Part shown: positions 23,993 through 33,744 of the stretch, in pieces
How positions within the stretch are numbered: position 1 is the stretch's first letter
How the letters are laid out: each line of letters starts with the position of its first letter
Source: Amblyomma americanum
Lineage: Eukaryota; Arthropoda; Arachnida; Ixodida; Ixodidae
Assembly (NCBI RefSeq): GCF_052857255.1
Contig: NC_135505.1
Coordinates: forward strand, 53,804,792 to 53,868,791
Reading direction: 5' to 3'
DNA length: 64,000 nt
Notes under the pieces: model-generated
The model's input: the letters and a program-made list of their open reading frames with translations, nothing else
The model's database searches: none
What the model was told of the DNA's origin: nothing
Position numbers and translations under genes: made by a program

Positions 23993-24600
23993 ATTTTTAA
24001 TGCGAAAGCATTTTATGGCTCAGTTGTGTCCACAAAACATGGCAGTAAAGCATCTCTGCTGTGTCAGCATGATGACGACACTTAGAGGAATAGGACGTCA
24101 CTAATAGGATTCATAGGAATGAATGTTTAGGAATTTAATTTTGTTGAGGAATAAATAGTACACATGCCGCAATAAAAGTTGTGACGTCACAATGCTAATT
24201 ACTGAATTAAAACTATTTTGCGCGGGTAATAAACACTTATTGAAACAAAGTTAATCACACAAGTGGACTGATGACGCAGCTACTAATTGGCGTGACTAAC
24301 AATAAATAAATAGTGAGACTAATTACATGTGATAATTATTGTGGCTAATTAACAATCACAAATTACTGTGGCGAGATACCTACGGCAAACCAACAGTGAC
24401 TAATTTTTGTGAATGATGCCCAGTTACTAATTAACTTACTTTAGATACTGACGTCAAACCAAAGTCAAGTGATATCGTAACTTGCAAAATTTAGTGTGAT
24501 GACGTCACACCGAGGTCATATGACAGCATGGCGCAAAATTTAGAGTCTTGACCTCGTACCAAAGTGATGACTTCACACCCGAGCTGTGTAACAATCGCTC
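23993..24600. repeat. Probable non-autonomous element with CRE palindromes
   Basis: It begins with TTTTTAATGCGAAAGCATT (shared with 21,641). The middle holds diverged short subrepeats around TGACTAATTA and GTGGCTAATTA (24,230-24,430). Perfect TGACGTCA palindromes lie at 24,182-24,189, 24,449-24,456 and 24,500-24,507, with a near match at 24,568. I see no coding potential. Confidence 0.5.
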
Positions 24601-24724
24601 CAACGTGCAGACAATAAAGGAAAGAATGATAGAAAGAGACGCGCGCTGCAAAATCGCGTGCTTTGAAGCGACGGAGTTTGAACAACAGATAACGCAGGTG
24701 CAGACGATATCTAAGCGATGTGAT

Positions 24725-25130
24725 CACTGGTTGACCTCAATGGAGCGGCAGTACTCCCGCATAGATTCACCAAAATTTTGAGCAACCGTTCGTCATACAG
24801 CGTTCAGTGTGAGGGCACAGCATTTCTATTTGCATATAGCTTCGACATTTTGGTCAAGTTGGAGGCTAGCTTGCGACAGGGGTTGGGACCAATCACATGT
24901 ACACCTTCAGTCGCGTGCTTTCTGAGACTACATTTTTTCTTAAGTCGTTGTTGAGGTGCCCACCGAGATGTCGAGATGTGAAGCTGGAGGTTACCTTGCG
25001 GCAGAGTTTCGGACTGATGACATATGTACCATCAGGGAGTGCCTTAAGGCGCTGTTGAGGTGCCCACCGAGATACCGAGATGTGTGCGCTTTCCTCAAAA
25101 ATCTCTTCCTCAAAACGCTTGATTTCGCAT
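24725..25130 (+). repeat. Dispersed repeat, copy 1
   Basis: Aligns by eye with 58,940-59,215: both carry CACCAAAATTTTGA, GAACCGTTC, TACAGCGTT, TTTGGTCAAGTTGGAGG and CACCTTCAG, and GTTGAGGTG.CCACC.AGAT near the right end. The right end resembles the 3' part of the SINE at 59,225-59,465. Confidence 0.7.
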
Positions 25131-25229
25131 TCGTCCACGTAAGCAGACAAGTGCCCTCAAAATTTTTCACTTATATCTCGCTTTTTTTTCTCTTAACGAG
25201 GTCACTAAATTCCTTTTTTGCTTAAATCC

Positions 25230-27290
25230 ATTTTGCACGCGTTTATTCGTTGTTTAAAATAATAATTTTTCTCTATCCCCGCATCACAGAAGTTAGCTTA
25301 TTGCTGGTTTGGTAATATTCTTCTCTGAGACCTAAATTAGAGATATCTTAATAACTTTGCCACAATCGCTCTTTCAATTACCCTATTTTTATTACACGTT
25401 TTTTACCGACGACTTCTCTCGCCTTCTCTTCAGGAGAATTGTTTTTAGATAGTTGTAGATTTCACAAAATTGCTCAATTAAATGATTACACGCTTCAACA
25501 TGAATAAAACGCAGTAATGAATCCAAGTCCAAATTATTGATTTGGTATTCAACTTTTTGTTATAAAAGGTATACTTATTTGCTGCATTCTGCTGAACATT
25601 GCACTCATTGCCACCAATTAGAGTAAATGTTACAAAGTAGTTCGCTAATATTTGCTTTTACACCCATAACAAGTTCGCATGCTGCCATACGAGTGGTAAG
25701 TTGATAGATGCAAGAACGCACAAGTTTCACTCCAAGAAGTTCTTTACTAAAACCGAATGTTGTTTCAATGCCATAAGCAAGCAGAAGTGTTAGGTAGTCG
25801 GATATACGTTATTTATCTGCTGTTAACGTATCAAAAAGAATATCTCCGAATAACATTGTATTATTATCTTTGTCAAAGCTTGTGAACTGAGCCTCTAATA
25901 AATTATTAGCGGCGTTCAAATACTTTCCAGGTGGTCTGTATAAAATCCATACCACCAAAGTTAAATTCGGATTATCAAGCGTGAGGGTGATTACGTTTTC
26001 TCAATAAAAGACAATCAAATTCGTTCCGAGCCAAGCGTGCTTAACAAAGATCACTACCACTCCTTTTATGTCATCGCGACAAAGCGAAAACTTTTTGAAT
26101 CCTTCGATTTGATATAGCTACCGTGCTAATGTGAACGCTCACTACAGTCAAAACAACAAAATTCAAGAATGCTATGCAATTCTGCACATTCTCTGCTAGA
26201 AGACCCTAGTATTTTGGAGGCTTCTAACGTTCGGATGCATTAGGTATAATGATACAGCTCTGTTTTGTTTCCTTAATATATTCTTGTATGCATGTTATCC
26301 AGTCATGTAGTGTATCAAGTTTTTGGTTCATGTTATTAGTGCTAAATTCTCCTCCCATTCAACTCCCATGGCACTCGCTCTTCGTGTTTTCTCACAAACA
26401 CTCTGCCTTTTCCAACCCACAAAAATTTGTCGGACGTTCCTTTTGCTTGCTTTTTCGCTAGCTAAAATAGGTTTTTTTTATGCAGAGAGGTTCTCGTTAA
26501 TGTATGTATCGTTATTGCTCAGGTATGTCCGTTTATTAAACCTATCGTCTTGTAAATGAGTACTTAAGAATATAGCAATGCTTGAAAGATTTCCCGCTTT
26601 CGTTGTTATTCTGTGTTTGCTTAAAACCTGCTTGGTTGTCTGTTCCCCCAGACCGAGATTTCCCGCTAGTGCCCACAGCTGCTCTTTTAGGATTTTATTC
26701 GCTATCTCTGGAATGCCATGTATTTCAATGTTTCGTCGGCGGGAGTATTCTTCTAGGCATGCTACCTCCGACTTTTCAGCTATAAAGGCCGTCTACAGGG
26801 TTACATATTTTTGCTTGATATATTGTATTTTTTTCCTTATTTATACAAAAATTTGATGCACACTGTCGTACGCTTCAGACTTATGTTTCAAAGATGTTTT
26901 CATCGTCTCTGCCTTCTTGCCCTATTCCTCCAACTTTAAGAGTACATCATCGCATTTGGCCGTTTGCATTTCAGTTTCTTTTCTATTTTTTTAAGGCGAT
27001 TGCTTCAGAGTTGCTACGCAAGTAATCATGGCTTGGTAGGCTACTGCGTCGGATCCGCCCCCACACAATCAGATTGACTGCCTAGGCGTTGTCGTTTCGC
27101 CCGGCTATTAACAAATGTATAAGTTGGGCACGTCCAGCTGTATTTGCCCTGCACAGACATCTTTTTTCAAGGCTAGTTTTCTTAAACTTCAGCATTATTC
27201 AGCGTTATATGCGTTTTTTGCAGAATACACATGTGATGCTAACGGACGTGACTGCTTTCAATAATGCAAGGCATACCGTTTCTATTTGAA
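25230..27290 (-). mobile_element. Jockey/CR1-type LINE (ORF1 and endonuclease)
   Basis: On the minus strand, from right to left: a KYSWTCP finger-like word (27,115 region), then CLEEYSRRRNIEIHGIPE (26,755-26,700), a Gly/Leu-rich stretch, and QIFVGWKRQSVCEK as the ORF1 C-terminal block (26,400 region). After that come LVVWILYRPPGKYLNAANN and NTMLFGDILFDTL, the endonuclease IYRPP and GDFN blocks (25,960-25,840). Heavily broken by stops; the RT is not recognisable. The same architecture is seen in the LINE at 4,011. Confidence 0.8.
26555..26990 (-). pseudogene. LINE ORF1 remnant
   Basis: EEYSRRRNIEIHGIPE is the diagnostic block of ORF1 RNA-binding domains. It is followed by ILKEQLWALAGNLGLGEQ. 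Frames are broken on both sides. It belongs to the minus-strand LINE. Confidence 0.8.
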
Positions 27291-27299
27291 GTGCAGTCC

Positions 27300-28470
27300 A
27301 GTCAAGTGCTCTGAAGAAGTCAAATAACCAAGCTACTTCCCTTAACTAGAACGGCAAGACAGATATCATCAGCGCTGTTCTTCATGCACGTAGCGCAGTT
27401 ATGCATCCGTCACTGCTCCTTTTAGTAGGCGTCCGTCCCACATTGTCAGCTGCTGGTTCGCTGTTTCATAGTAACCTAAACCTTAAACCTAAAGCCACCG
27501 CACACGCCGGCTCCTGCTTCCGTAGCACATGGTTGTTCTTTCCAGTTCGTGGTAGCTTCGTTGGCTTCTTGCGGCTAGACCTTCCACCGTCGGTAGCGTG
27601 GTTGATTTTGGTGCCGCAGAAGCGCCAGACAGCTCATGGCCCACTGTCCACCTGCTAGAAAGGTAAGATAGAAATCATCAGCGCTGTTCGTCGTGCGCTC
27701 CTCCGTACCGAAGCACTTAAACCCTGTGTCCATATCGACGACATAAGCTAAGTTCCCAAAAGCTGCGTTGTTGCGTGGCACCACGTGCTTGCCAAACATA
27801 TTGCAGATGACCTGCATTGTTTACTAAGGGACGTTTTCAAAAAGCGGGTCATACATGAGGAGCTTTCATGCTATGTACTGACTGAGAATGCTCATATTTT
27901 CTTTACTACTTAAACCGCAGCAGACACAAGACAGAGGCAGGCGACCGCCCTGTGTTGTCGCCTGGCTCTGTGCTGTGCCTGCTGCGGTTTTAGTTGTTAT
28001 ACCTCACCAAATGGCATACAACTTTATTATCCTTAGCAGATTTTCGTGCCCGCGTTTGGGACGACTCGCTGGGTGCACTTTGCTTGTTTGGCTCGCACCC
28101 TGCAAGAGATGTTTTAAAAACATGTGAGCAAAAGCCAAGGCTGTCGTGGAGCTCTACAAACGAAGCAGCATTGCAACACAACGTATGTTAGATGTACAAA
28201 GACGATAGGCTACAGCGGTGCCAGGAGAGGCGATAGAAAAAAATGCCGAATAGATGCATTAGTGAATGTGCCACACTAGGGTGCTGTCAGATGCTGAAGC
28301 AAGCTTTGAGACTAGACTTGTGAAATACATTTCAGTGACAACTTCAGCACTGTTAAATGGCACCAGGCATCAGCGTCCGTGGGAGAGCAGCAGCCAACTG
28401 AAGAAGCCGATACTTTTGCTTGTCGGTGTGGGTACCAGCAATACCAATACACTACAAAGCTTGAGGTTCG
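27300..28470. other. Unassigned DNA with a long hairpin
   Basis: It may include the 5' untranslated part of the minus-strand LINE. The word AT.ATCATCAGCGCTGTTC.TC.TGC occurs at 27,366-27,392 and again at 27,674-27,699. A 79-nt hairpin lies at 27,912-27,990. No gene recognised. Confidence 0.45.
27912..27990. other. 79-nt near-perfect hairpin
   Basis: The arms 27,912-27,945 and 27,957-27,990 are complementary at all but about four positions, with an 11-base loop (CGCCCTGTGTT). The arms begin AAACCGCAGCAG and end CTGCTGCGGTTT. Length and loop size resemble a miRNA precursor, but a fold-back repeat is equally possible. Confidence 0.6.
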
Positions 28471-28473
28471 ACA

Positions 28474-28625
28474 GCCGCCGCCTTAACCGAGTTGGTAGAG
28501 CACTATATGCGAGTCGGGAAAGTCATGGATTCGCATCTCTGTGGCTGCATATCTTGTCTGGTTCCTTCAATACAATAATTGTTCGTGTAGCTTCACTGAT
28601 TACATTACTAATTTATACTTGATGA
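28474..28625 (+). repeat. tRNA-headed SINE
   Basis: GCCGCCGCCTTAACCGAGTTGGTAG (A-box-like), then a GGATTCGCATC B-box-like word and TGGCTGCAT, form a tRNA-like head. An AT-rich body runs to about 28,620. Related in head style to 43,191-43,264. Confidence 0.6.
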
Positions 28626-29465
28626 ACAATGCTTTTTTAAATATTCTCCTATAATTTTCTTGGTTTCAGTCGGTGTGGTTTTAGCCTCTTTCGTATTGTC
28701 TTAGCAAGCGTAGAAGTGTTCGCTCGTATCTACTGAATAGATTTACTGTGGTCTCTCTTCTGGCACTCCTGTCAAAGGCAGCATAAGAGGGTTCTCGCAC
28801 CTCTGCAACCGTCTGTATTTGATCGATTTTCACGTGGCACTAGCCCTATTACCGAATGTTCTATGTCAATCGCTATGATCCAGAGTTCTGTTAGTCAATG
28901 GTTTCAATGTTAGGGTACGCGCAACGCAAACACCCTTGAAAATAGAAGGCTGGAAAGTCGTCGCCTTAGCTTACTTAGCTCGCGGAGCTCCGTGCACGAC
29001 AATCACAAGAGGTCAGAATCGTACCGAGGGCGGGTGGTTGACTTTTATTGTATTTCTAGTCAGACATAGGATCAACGAACTACTCCTATCACAATTTTCG
29101 TAGCTACAGGAGAAAAAAATATACTTCATTATGCTTTTCTTGCCTTCAGTGACTGTTGGTATCCTGCAGACGTATGAACGACCTGTGATATGCACATCTG
29201 CTTGTCACAACTATGTGCTTTGTGGGCAGTATTAGTGATGTGATCATTGTATAGCTGATTTCTTTCGTGGAGAAGGGCTTGTTGGCGCTCCAATTTTTCC
29301 TTTTAAAGATAAGATAACTTTTTGTGTTTTATTTTTCAGTGGTACTTATCTGTCAGCACATGTTAGCCCATCCATAAAGGATTCGAGGAGACCCGGTAAC
29401 CTGCTGTGACATGTCACCACATCTCATACAATTCCTACTAAATGAATAAAAAGAATTCAACAAGT
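28626..29465. other. Unassigned DNA upstream of the candidate gene
   Basis: No gene or repeat recognised. Confidence 0.45.
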
Positions 29466-29472
29466 TCGGCGT

Positions 29473-29507
29473 ATATAAACAGCGCAGTAGAATCGCCGCT
29501 TTTCACA
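29473..29507 (+). promoter_or_regulatory. Candidate TATA box and initiator
   Basis: TATAAA at 29,473-29,478 within GTATATAAAC, and an arthropod-like initiator TTCACATC with A at 29,505, are spaced 32 bases apart, the classical TATA-Inr distance. The ATG lies 20 bases further on. Confidence 0.6.
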
Positions 29508-29524
29508 TCGTTCGCATTACAGCC

Positions 29525-29812
29525 ATGCGTTTCACCGTGCTTGCTTGCGTCTTTGCTCTCGCATCTGCCAGTTTTGATTACACTGGCAAGGCTTCTGTGG
29601 AAGATGTCACGAATGTAAGTGCCGCTGCTTCGACACGAGGCGTTCTGCTGCTTTCATTGAAACCGCATTATAAGCTCGTTATCAAAAACACTGGATGTAT
29701 TAGGCTTGACGCTAATATTGAAGTGTTTGCTTACGAAAAAATGCCCCAATGTCCCTTTACCGTACGAAGAAACTTCATTGACTGCAGTGCCAGTGGCAAC
29801 GTAGCAAATTGA
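29525..29812 (+). CDS. Candidate small secreted protein (exon 1 or whole ORF)
   Basis: The ATG at 29,525 has a fair context (GCC before ATG) and opens a typical signal peptide, MRFTVLACVFALASAS, with likely cleavage after Ala/Ser, then FDYTGKASVEDVTN. Exactly after 30 codons there is a consensus splice donor GTAAGT (29,615-29,620), so the real first exon may be 29,525-29,614 with the intron in phase 0. If unspliced, the frame runs to 95 residues and ends at 29,812, but the second half looks less like protein. TATA and initiator words lie just upstream. I do not recognise the family. A possible second exon is noted at 30,007-30,246. The extracellular destination is inferred from the signal peptide. 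Confidence 0.5.
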   Translation: MRFTVLACVFALASASFDYTGKASVEDVTNVSAAASTRGVLLLSLKPHYKLVIKNTGCIRLDANIEVFAYEKMPQCPFTVRRNFIDCSASGNVAN

Positions 29813-30006
29813 AAACAAAATTTAAGTGCTTTGAAGTGGCTGGGATTATAGTCACTGCAAAATCTTAGTGTAGTGCCGATGTTTTGAAGAAGTATGAACT
29901 ATCTAATGAACTTTTCAACCCCCGGACATTGTCATTCTTGAATGCGTTGAAAAGGCACATAGCCTTTTCAGTGATGGACGACGTAATATAATATGGGAAC
30001 CATCAG

Positions 30007-30246
30007 ATTGCATATGAAGACAGTCCCTGGAGTAACACCGCCATAGATCTGCGCCCCATTGTTTGTTACGCCACTCCTTTTGAAGAGTGGAAAGAAGCAT
30101 TTGGTAGCAGAAAAAAATTGTTGCCATTAGAGATTACGGCACCTAGCGCGGAGCAACAGCCTGAAAAACCTGAGTACTTGGCTTTCCGGGACATGAGAAT
30201 AGCCCACCAATGCAAGCAAACACCTCGCGCACCTATACTTCACTAA
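30007..30246 (+). CDS. Possible terminal exon, unrecognised
   Basis: The frame is open from 29,992 to the TAA at 30,244-30,246 with no starting ATG needed if it is an exon. It reads DLRPIVCYATPFEEWKEAFG, then LLPLEITAPSAEQQPEKPEY and LAFRDMRIAHQCKQ, balanced in charged residues. A CAG at 30,004-30,006 would splice in phase 0 with the donor at 29,615, but it lacks a clear pyrimidine tract. It could also be a transposon remnant or a chance ORF. Confidence 0.25.
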   Translation: MAYEDSPWSNTAIDLRPIVCYATPFEEWKEAFGSRKKLLPLEITAPSAEQQPEKPEYLAFRDMRIAHQCKQTPRAPILH

Positions 30247-30525
30247 GCTGTGTGTGAGTCGACATACAAAGCATTTTACCTTTCACTATACTATTTCGAT
30301 ATCTGCATTTTGATTGCTTTATCTGCGCAGCTAATTGGTCTCTAAGGAAAGTTTTAGCGAGGACTTATTCGCTGAACAATGCGATGCGGCTATTTGGGAG
30401 CAGCACTGGTTTCGAAAAATGGTGGAGAGGAGCTCTTGTGGTAAACCTTTTCTTCAAGCGTAACGTTGCGGATATAGAATGAGATCCCGTTGCTGCACAT
30501 AGGGGCACCAAGATAAGCACTTTCT

Positions 30526-30776
30526 GGGTTGTATTCCGCATATCCCCTATACATAGCATTTATACTTTACGATCTGGCATCCGACACACTCGAAACTTCA
30601 ACAGCCATGCAGACATTGCTGGATGAGGGTTTAGAAAAGACTTGCATTAAAATGCCGGAAGTTGTCCTTAGCAAGTGCTCAGCTGCCATAGTCCTCCATA
30701 AAGTAAGCAATAAAGCTCCCATAAAAAAGGTTGTCAGGCAGAAAGACACGATCTTGCCATTGCCATTCACAGCCAC

Positions 30777-30779
<3 letters not shown>
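30526..30779 (+). mobile_element. RTE/BovB LINE RT fragment
   Basis: The frame reads PLYIAFILYDLASDTLETST and AAIVLHKVSNKAPIKKVVRQ, then DTILPLPF. This follows the RTE at 7,241 (FIDYEKAFDSLETSA; IVLHKVSNKIPIRKGVRQGD). The catalytic FIDYEKAF became FILYDLAS. Both ends are truncated; it stops at the TA microsatellite. Confidence 0.9.

Positions 30780-30826
<47 letters not shown>
30779..30826. repeat. (TA)n microsatellite
   Basis: About 23 TA units between the RTE fragment and a SINE-like body. Confidence 0.95.
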
Positions 30827-30830
<4 letters not shown>

Positions 30831-30975
30831 TGAAGGGAGCCAACAGTCACCGAATCCAAGGTGCATAGGGGAACGTTATTTTTTTTAATGTGTTGTGTGC
30901 TTATCAGTGGGATAATATTACTTAGATTAATAAATCGCTTAAAGAAAATTACTTATAAAGCAGCAGAAAAAAATA
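30827..30975 (-). repeat. Repeat body shared with 43,038-43,187
   Basis: Shares GGGAGCCAACAGTCACCGAA, GTGCATAGGGGAA, TGTGCTTATCAGTGGGATAA and AAGCAGCAGAAAAAA with 43,038-43,187. There the block is the body of a tRNA-headed repeat on the minus strand. The head is missing here. Both copies abut a TA run. Confidence 0.8.
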
Positions 30976-31221
30976 GCCAGGCTTAGCTTGGTTAAGTCAA
31001 GAATGCGTTGCATATCTCGATGGAGTTCCGTGCTGCTCCGTTGACTCGATAGGCTATTGAATCGATCGCCATTGAAACTGCCCATGTAGCAGCGCTCGAT
31101 CGCCTTTGAGTCGATAGACTATCGGTTCGAGGGCCCTCTAAATGCCCGTGTGACAGGTGTATAAGACTGTCCCGGCGAAGGAGGGCAGCTCTTTTATACA
31201 TATGTCGTGACGTCAATCATA

Positions 31222-31412
31222 GCGCAGCGCCCCTAGCGGGAGGAGCGGGAGTCAGGTGGAGGCTGCGACCGCGCGCGACCGCGCCAGTTGGGGCCCAGCT
31301 TTTCCTCCGTAACGTCACGCGCCGGCGCAGCGCCCCTAGCGGGAGGAGCGGGAGTCAGGTGGTGGCTGCGGCCGCGCGCGACCGCGCGATTTGGGGCCCA
31401 GCTTTTTCTCCG
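31222..31412. repeat. GC-rich 103-bp tandem duplication
   Basis: Two copies start at 31,222 and 31,325 with GCGCAGCGCCCCTAGCGGGA. They match closely for about 87 bases, including GAGCGGGAGTCAGGTGG and TTGGGGCCCAGCTTTT. A perfect TGACGTCA precedes the first copy (31,208-31,215), and TGACGTCG follows the second. The block is rich in CpG against AT-rich surroundings and could be a promoter or an element end. Confidence 0.75.
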
Positions 31413-31489
31413 GCTGTCGTGACGTCGCGTCACGTGGTTGCCTAAAGGTCAATGGTGGCTGCCCGGCCGCGCCCAAGGGCTGAACTGAG

Positions 31490-31546
31490 TGATTGCAACA
31501 TGCAACGCATAAAAACAACCATGCCGCCGGTGGGATCCGAACCCAT
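31490..31546 (-). repeat. tRNA-headed SINE, 3' half of head
   Basis: On the minus strand: ATGGGTTCGGATCCCACC then GGCGGCATGGTTG, the B-box half of a tRNA-like head and start of a body. It ends exactly where an LTR begins at 31,547. Confidence 0.5.
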
Positions 31547-31656
31547 TGTGAAGAAGATGATGACCAAGACAAAGCAGATGACTTGCGAAAACGAAGAAGA
31601 TGGCCCTGCGCGTCAGCCGTATTGCTATCGCCACGTGTGTCTGTGCCCGACCAGGT
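31547..31656 (+). repeat. Truncated gypsy LTR
   Basis: Starts TGTGAAGAAGATGATGACC and follows the LTR at 42,720-42,893 through AAGCAGATGACT, AAGATGGCCCTGCGC and GCCACGTGTG to CTGTGCCCGACC. It ends about 110 bases in. No internal element follows, so this is a broken solo-like LTR. Confidence 0.8.
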
Positions 31657-31659
31657 AGC

Positions 31660-33545
31660 CTATTCTCGACAATTCGCCATTTTGTTGAAATTGTGACGTA
31701 GGCTGACGAAACCATCAAGGCGGTGCCAGGTTACGTACCCACAGAATCTGATTACGTGAAGACAAAGAAAAGTGAAGACTGATCTAGAAATAAATACCGT
31801 CGTCTGCTACTATTGGGGCCAAGTACGGAACAGAACGCCGCACCGGGAGCTTGCGCTGAGCCTCTGCGTTGCAATCTTCGGTGCATACGCGTCGAGGGGC
31901 AGGGCGAAGGAGTGAAATATGTTGCGGCCTCTTGCGTATCATGTCGGATGTCCGGCTGCAGCTAAGGGCAGTCTTAGGCTACTCAGTGCGAAAGACTAGC
32001 ACGTCGGTTGTCAAAGGATTCATCGAGTTCGATGCGGCGTTGCGAGCGAGGTCGCAGCCTAGACGACTTTGCATTCGAGGTGAACTGATGGCGTACCCGC
32101 GAATCACGAGCGGCGTCACACGCGTGCGTATTGTTGCGCAGAGAAGCTGGCGAACATCAGGAATGGGGCCAGGGTATTCGTAATGGCATACGTGCCGAAT
32201 GGGAGCGGAAAATGAAAGCTTTGGCCGTCATGATGCCTTTGTGGCATTGCTCCTCATAACGATTGACGACAGCTTCGCACATTCGCTTGCCAGTCACAGT
32301 TGAATGCAGGAACAGAGACTAAGGCAGTTTTCTGGGGGGAAAAGTCATCTCGTCCGGGACAGGAAAGAAAGCAACAAGAGCTATATTTTTAGAGTGGTGC
32401 CGCCACTGCTGAAAAGGCGTCCGAAGCGGCGCCTAAGTCCGCGCAGGCCAGCAGTCCCTGTCCGAGGACAACGCTCGCATACTTAGCGTTGTAAACTGTG
32501 CGGGAACCCACTGTTTCCTAGGCGCCATGTCAGCTACCGTCAGGTCAGCAAGGGTGCTAAAGCTTTTAATCGCTACGTATTGGCTTCAACAGAGAGCGGA
32601 GTTGTATCTGTGTGCGCTTGGAAGGCCTCCAAGATGTGTTTAGTGCTGAAATGCATGCTTGGCAAGGCAAGCCAATGTGCACATTTTAGGCAACGCGTTG
32701 CACCAGACCCTGTTGTTAGTCATGTTTGCATGCACTCGCGCACGAAACGAAACTGCAAAGCATGGAATATCGGAGTAAATCACGTCAAGGAGAACGCACC
32801 GAGTGCGCATCCCTTATTATCAACTGAAATGTGCAAAGCCGGGGAAAAAAAGATTCTTTTCTGGCATTAATAACAAACATAAAACAAAGCGAACCCCCCT
32901 CCCCCCCCCCACACACACACACAACATAATTTGAATAGAGCGTACCCTCACAAAATTAAGTGATGTACTCAAATTTTGCTTCGTAAGCTTGCACGCATGC
33001 ACTTTTGTGATGTAAGTGGCTCATATATTACTTCATAAAAATTACAAATGCTGTCAGCAATTTTGCTTGTTTTTCCCTTCCTAGAAAGGCATAAATTTTT
33101 TCTACTTGTTAAAGTGAATGCGTAACACTCACGACCACAACACACAAGCAGCTACACTATATGTTCGATGCAAGTAAGCACAACATTCTGTGAGGTGCGG
33201 CAAAATTATTTTCTTGGGCACTTACAGGCCGCCTCACCTCCCTTGCTGTCCACACAAGCAACACGATTCAGGCAGCGTCTTGAAGTTTCTTCGTTGTAGA
33301 ATAACAGTTATGCACCTACCATAAAATCAAGCAGCTCCTTTAGATGCCTGATCAAGTACAGTACAGCAAGCTTCCAAGTAAGAGGGAACGATATATGCCA
33401 GAAAAGGTGGAGAGGTCGGATAAGGAAAAGTTCCTTCACCTGTTATTCCACAAAGGGGCAGGGGAGGAACATAGAGGTAGAGAGTAAATATCGGTGGTGA
33501 CACCATATCACAGTAAGACACATGCAATGTGCAAGATACTTGCTT
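31660..33545. other. Unassigned DNA
   Basis: The left part to about 32,500 is GC-richer and has open frames on both strands (31,869-32,183 plus) without known motifs, possibly an old transposon. A run of C followed by CA repeats lies at 32,896-32,925. No gene supported. Confidence 0.4.
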
Positions 33546-33547
33546 TA

Positions 33548-33742
33548 TTTGCTTTGTTTTATGGGGTTTATGATCCCAAAGCGACTCAAGCTATGAGAGA
33601 TACTGTAGTAGAGAGCTCTCGGGTTCTTTACCGTCAACTGGCATCGCACAGTACATGGGCATCTACCGCTCTGGCCGGGATTGAACCTGCGTCTTTCGAA
33701 ACAGCAGCCAACCACGATAACCACTGAGCCACCGTGGCAGCT
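33548..33742 (-). repeat. Ruka-like SINE
   Basis: On the plus strand: TATGGGGTTTATGATCCCAAA...GCGACTC, CTCTCGGGTTCTTT, GCATCGCACAG, GGCCGGGATTGAACC and CACTGAGCCACCGTGGCAG, a complete reversed Ruka-like unit with the tRNA-like head at the right. Confidence 0.85.
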
Positions 33743-33744
33743 TT

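Noticed and set aside
31869..32183. 104-residue plus-strand ORF
   Set aside because: Arg/Ser-rich without motif in a GC-richer segment; the opposite strand is also partly open. Left as unassigned.
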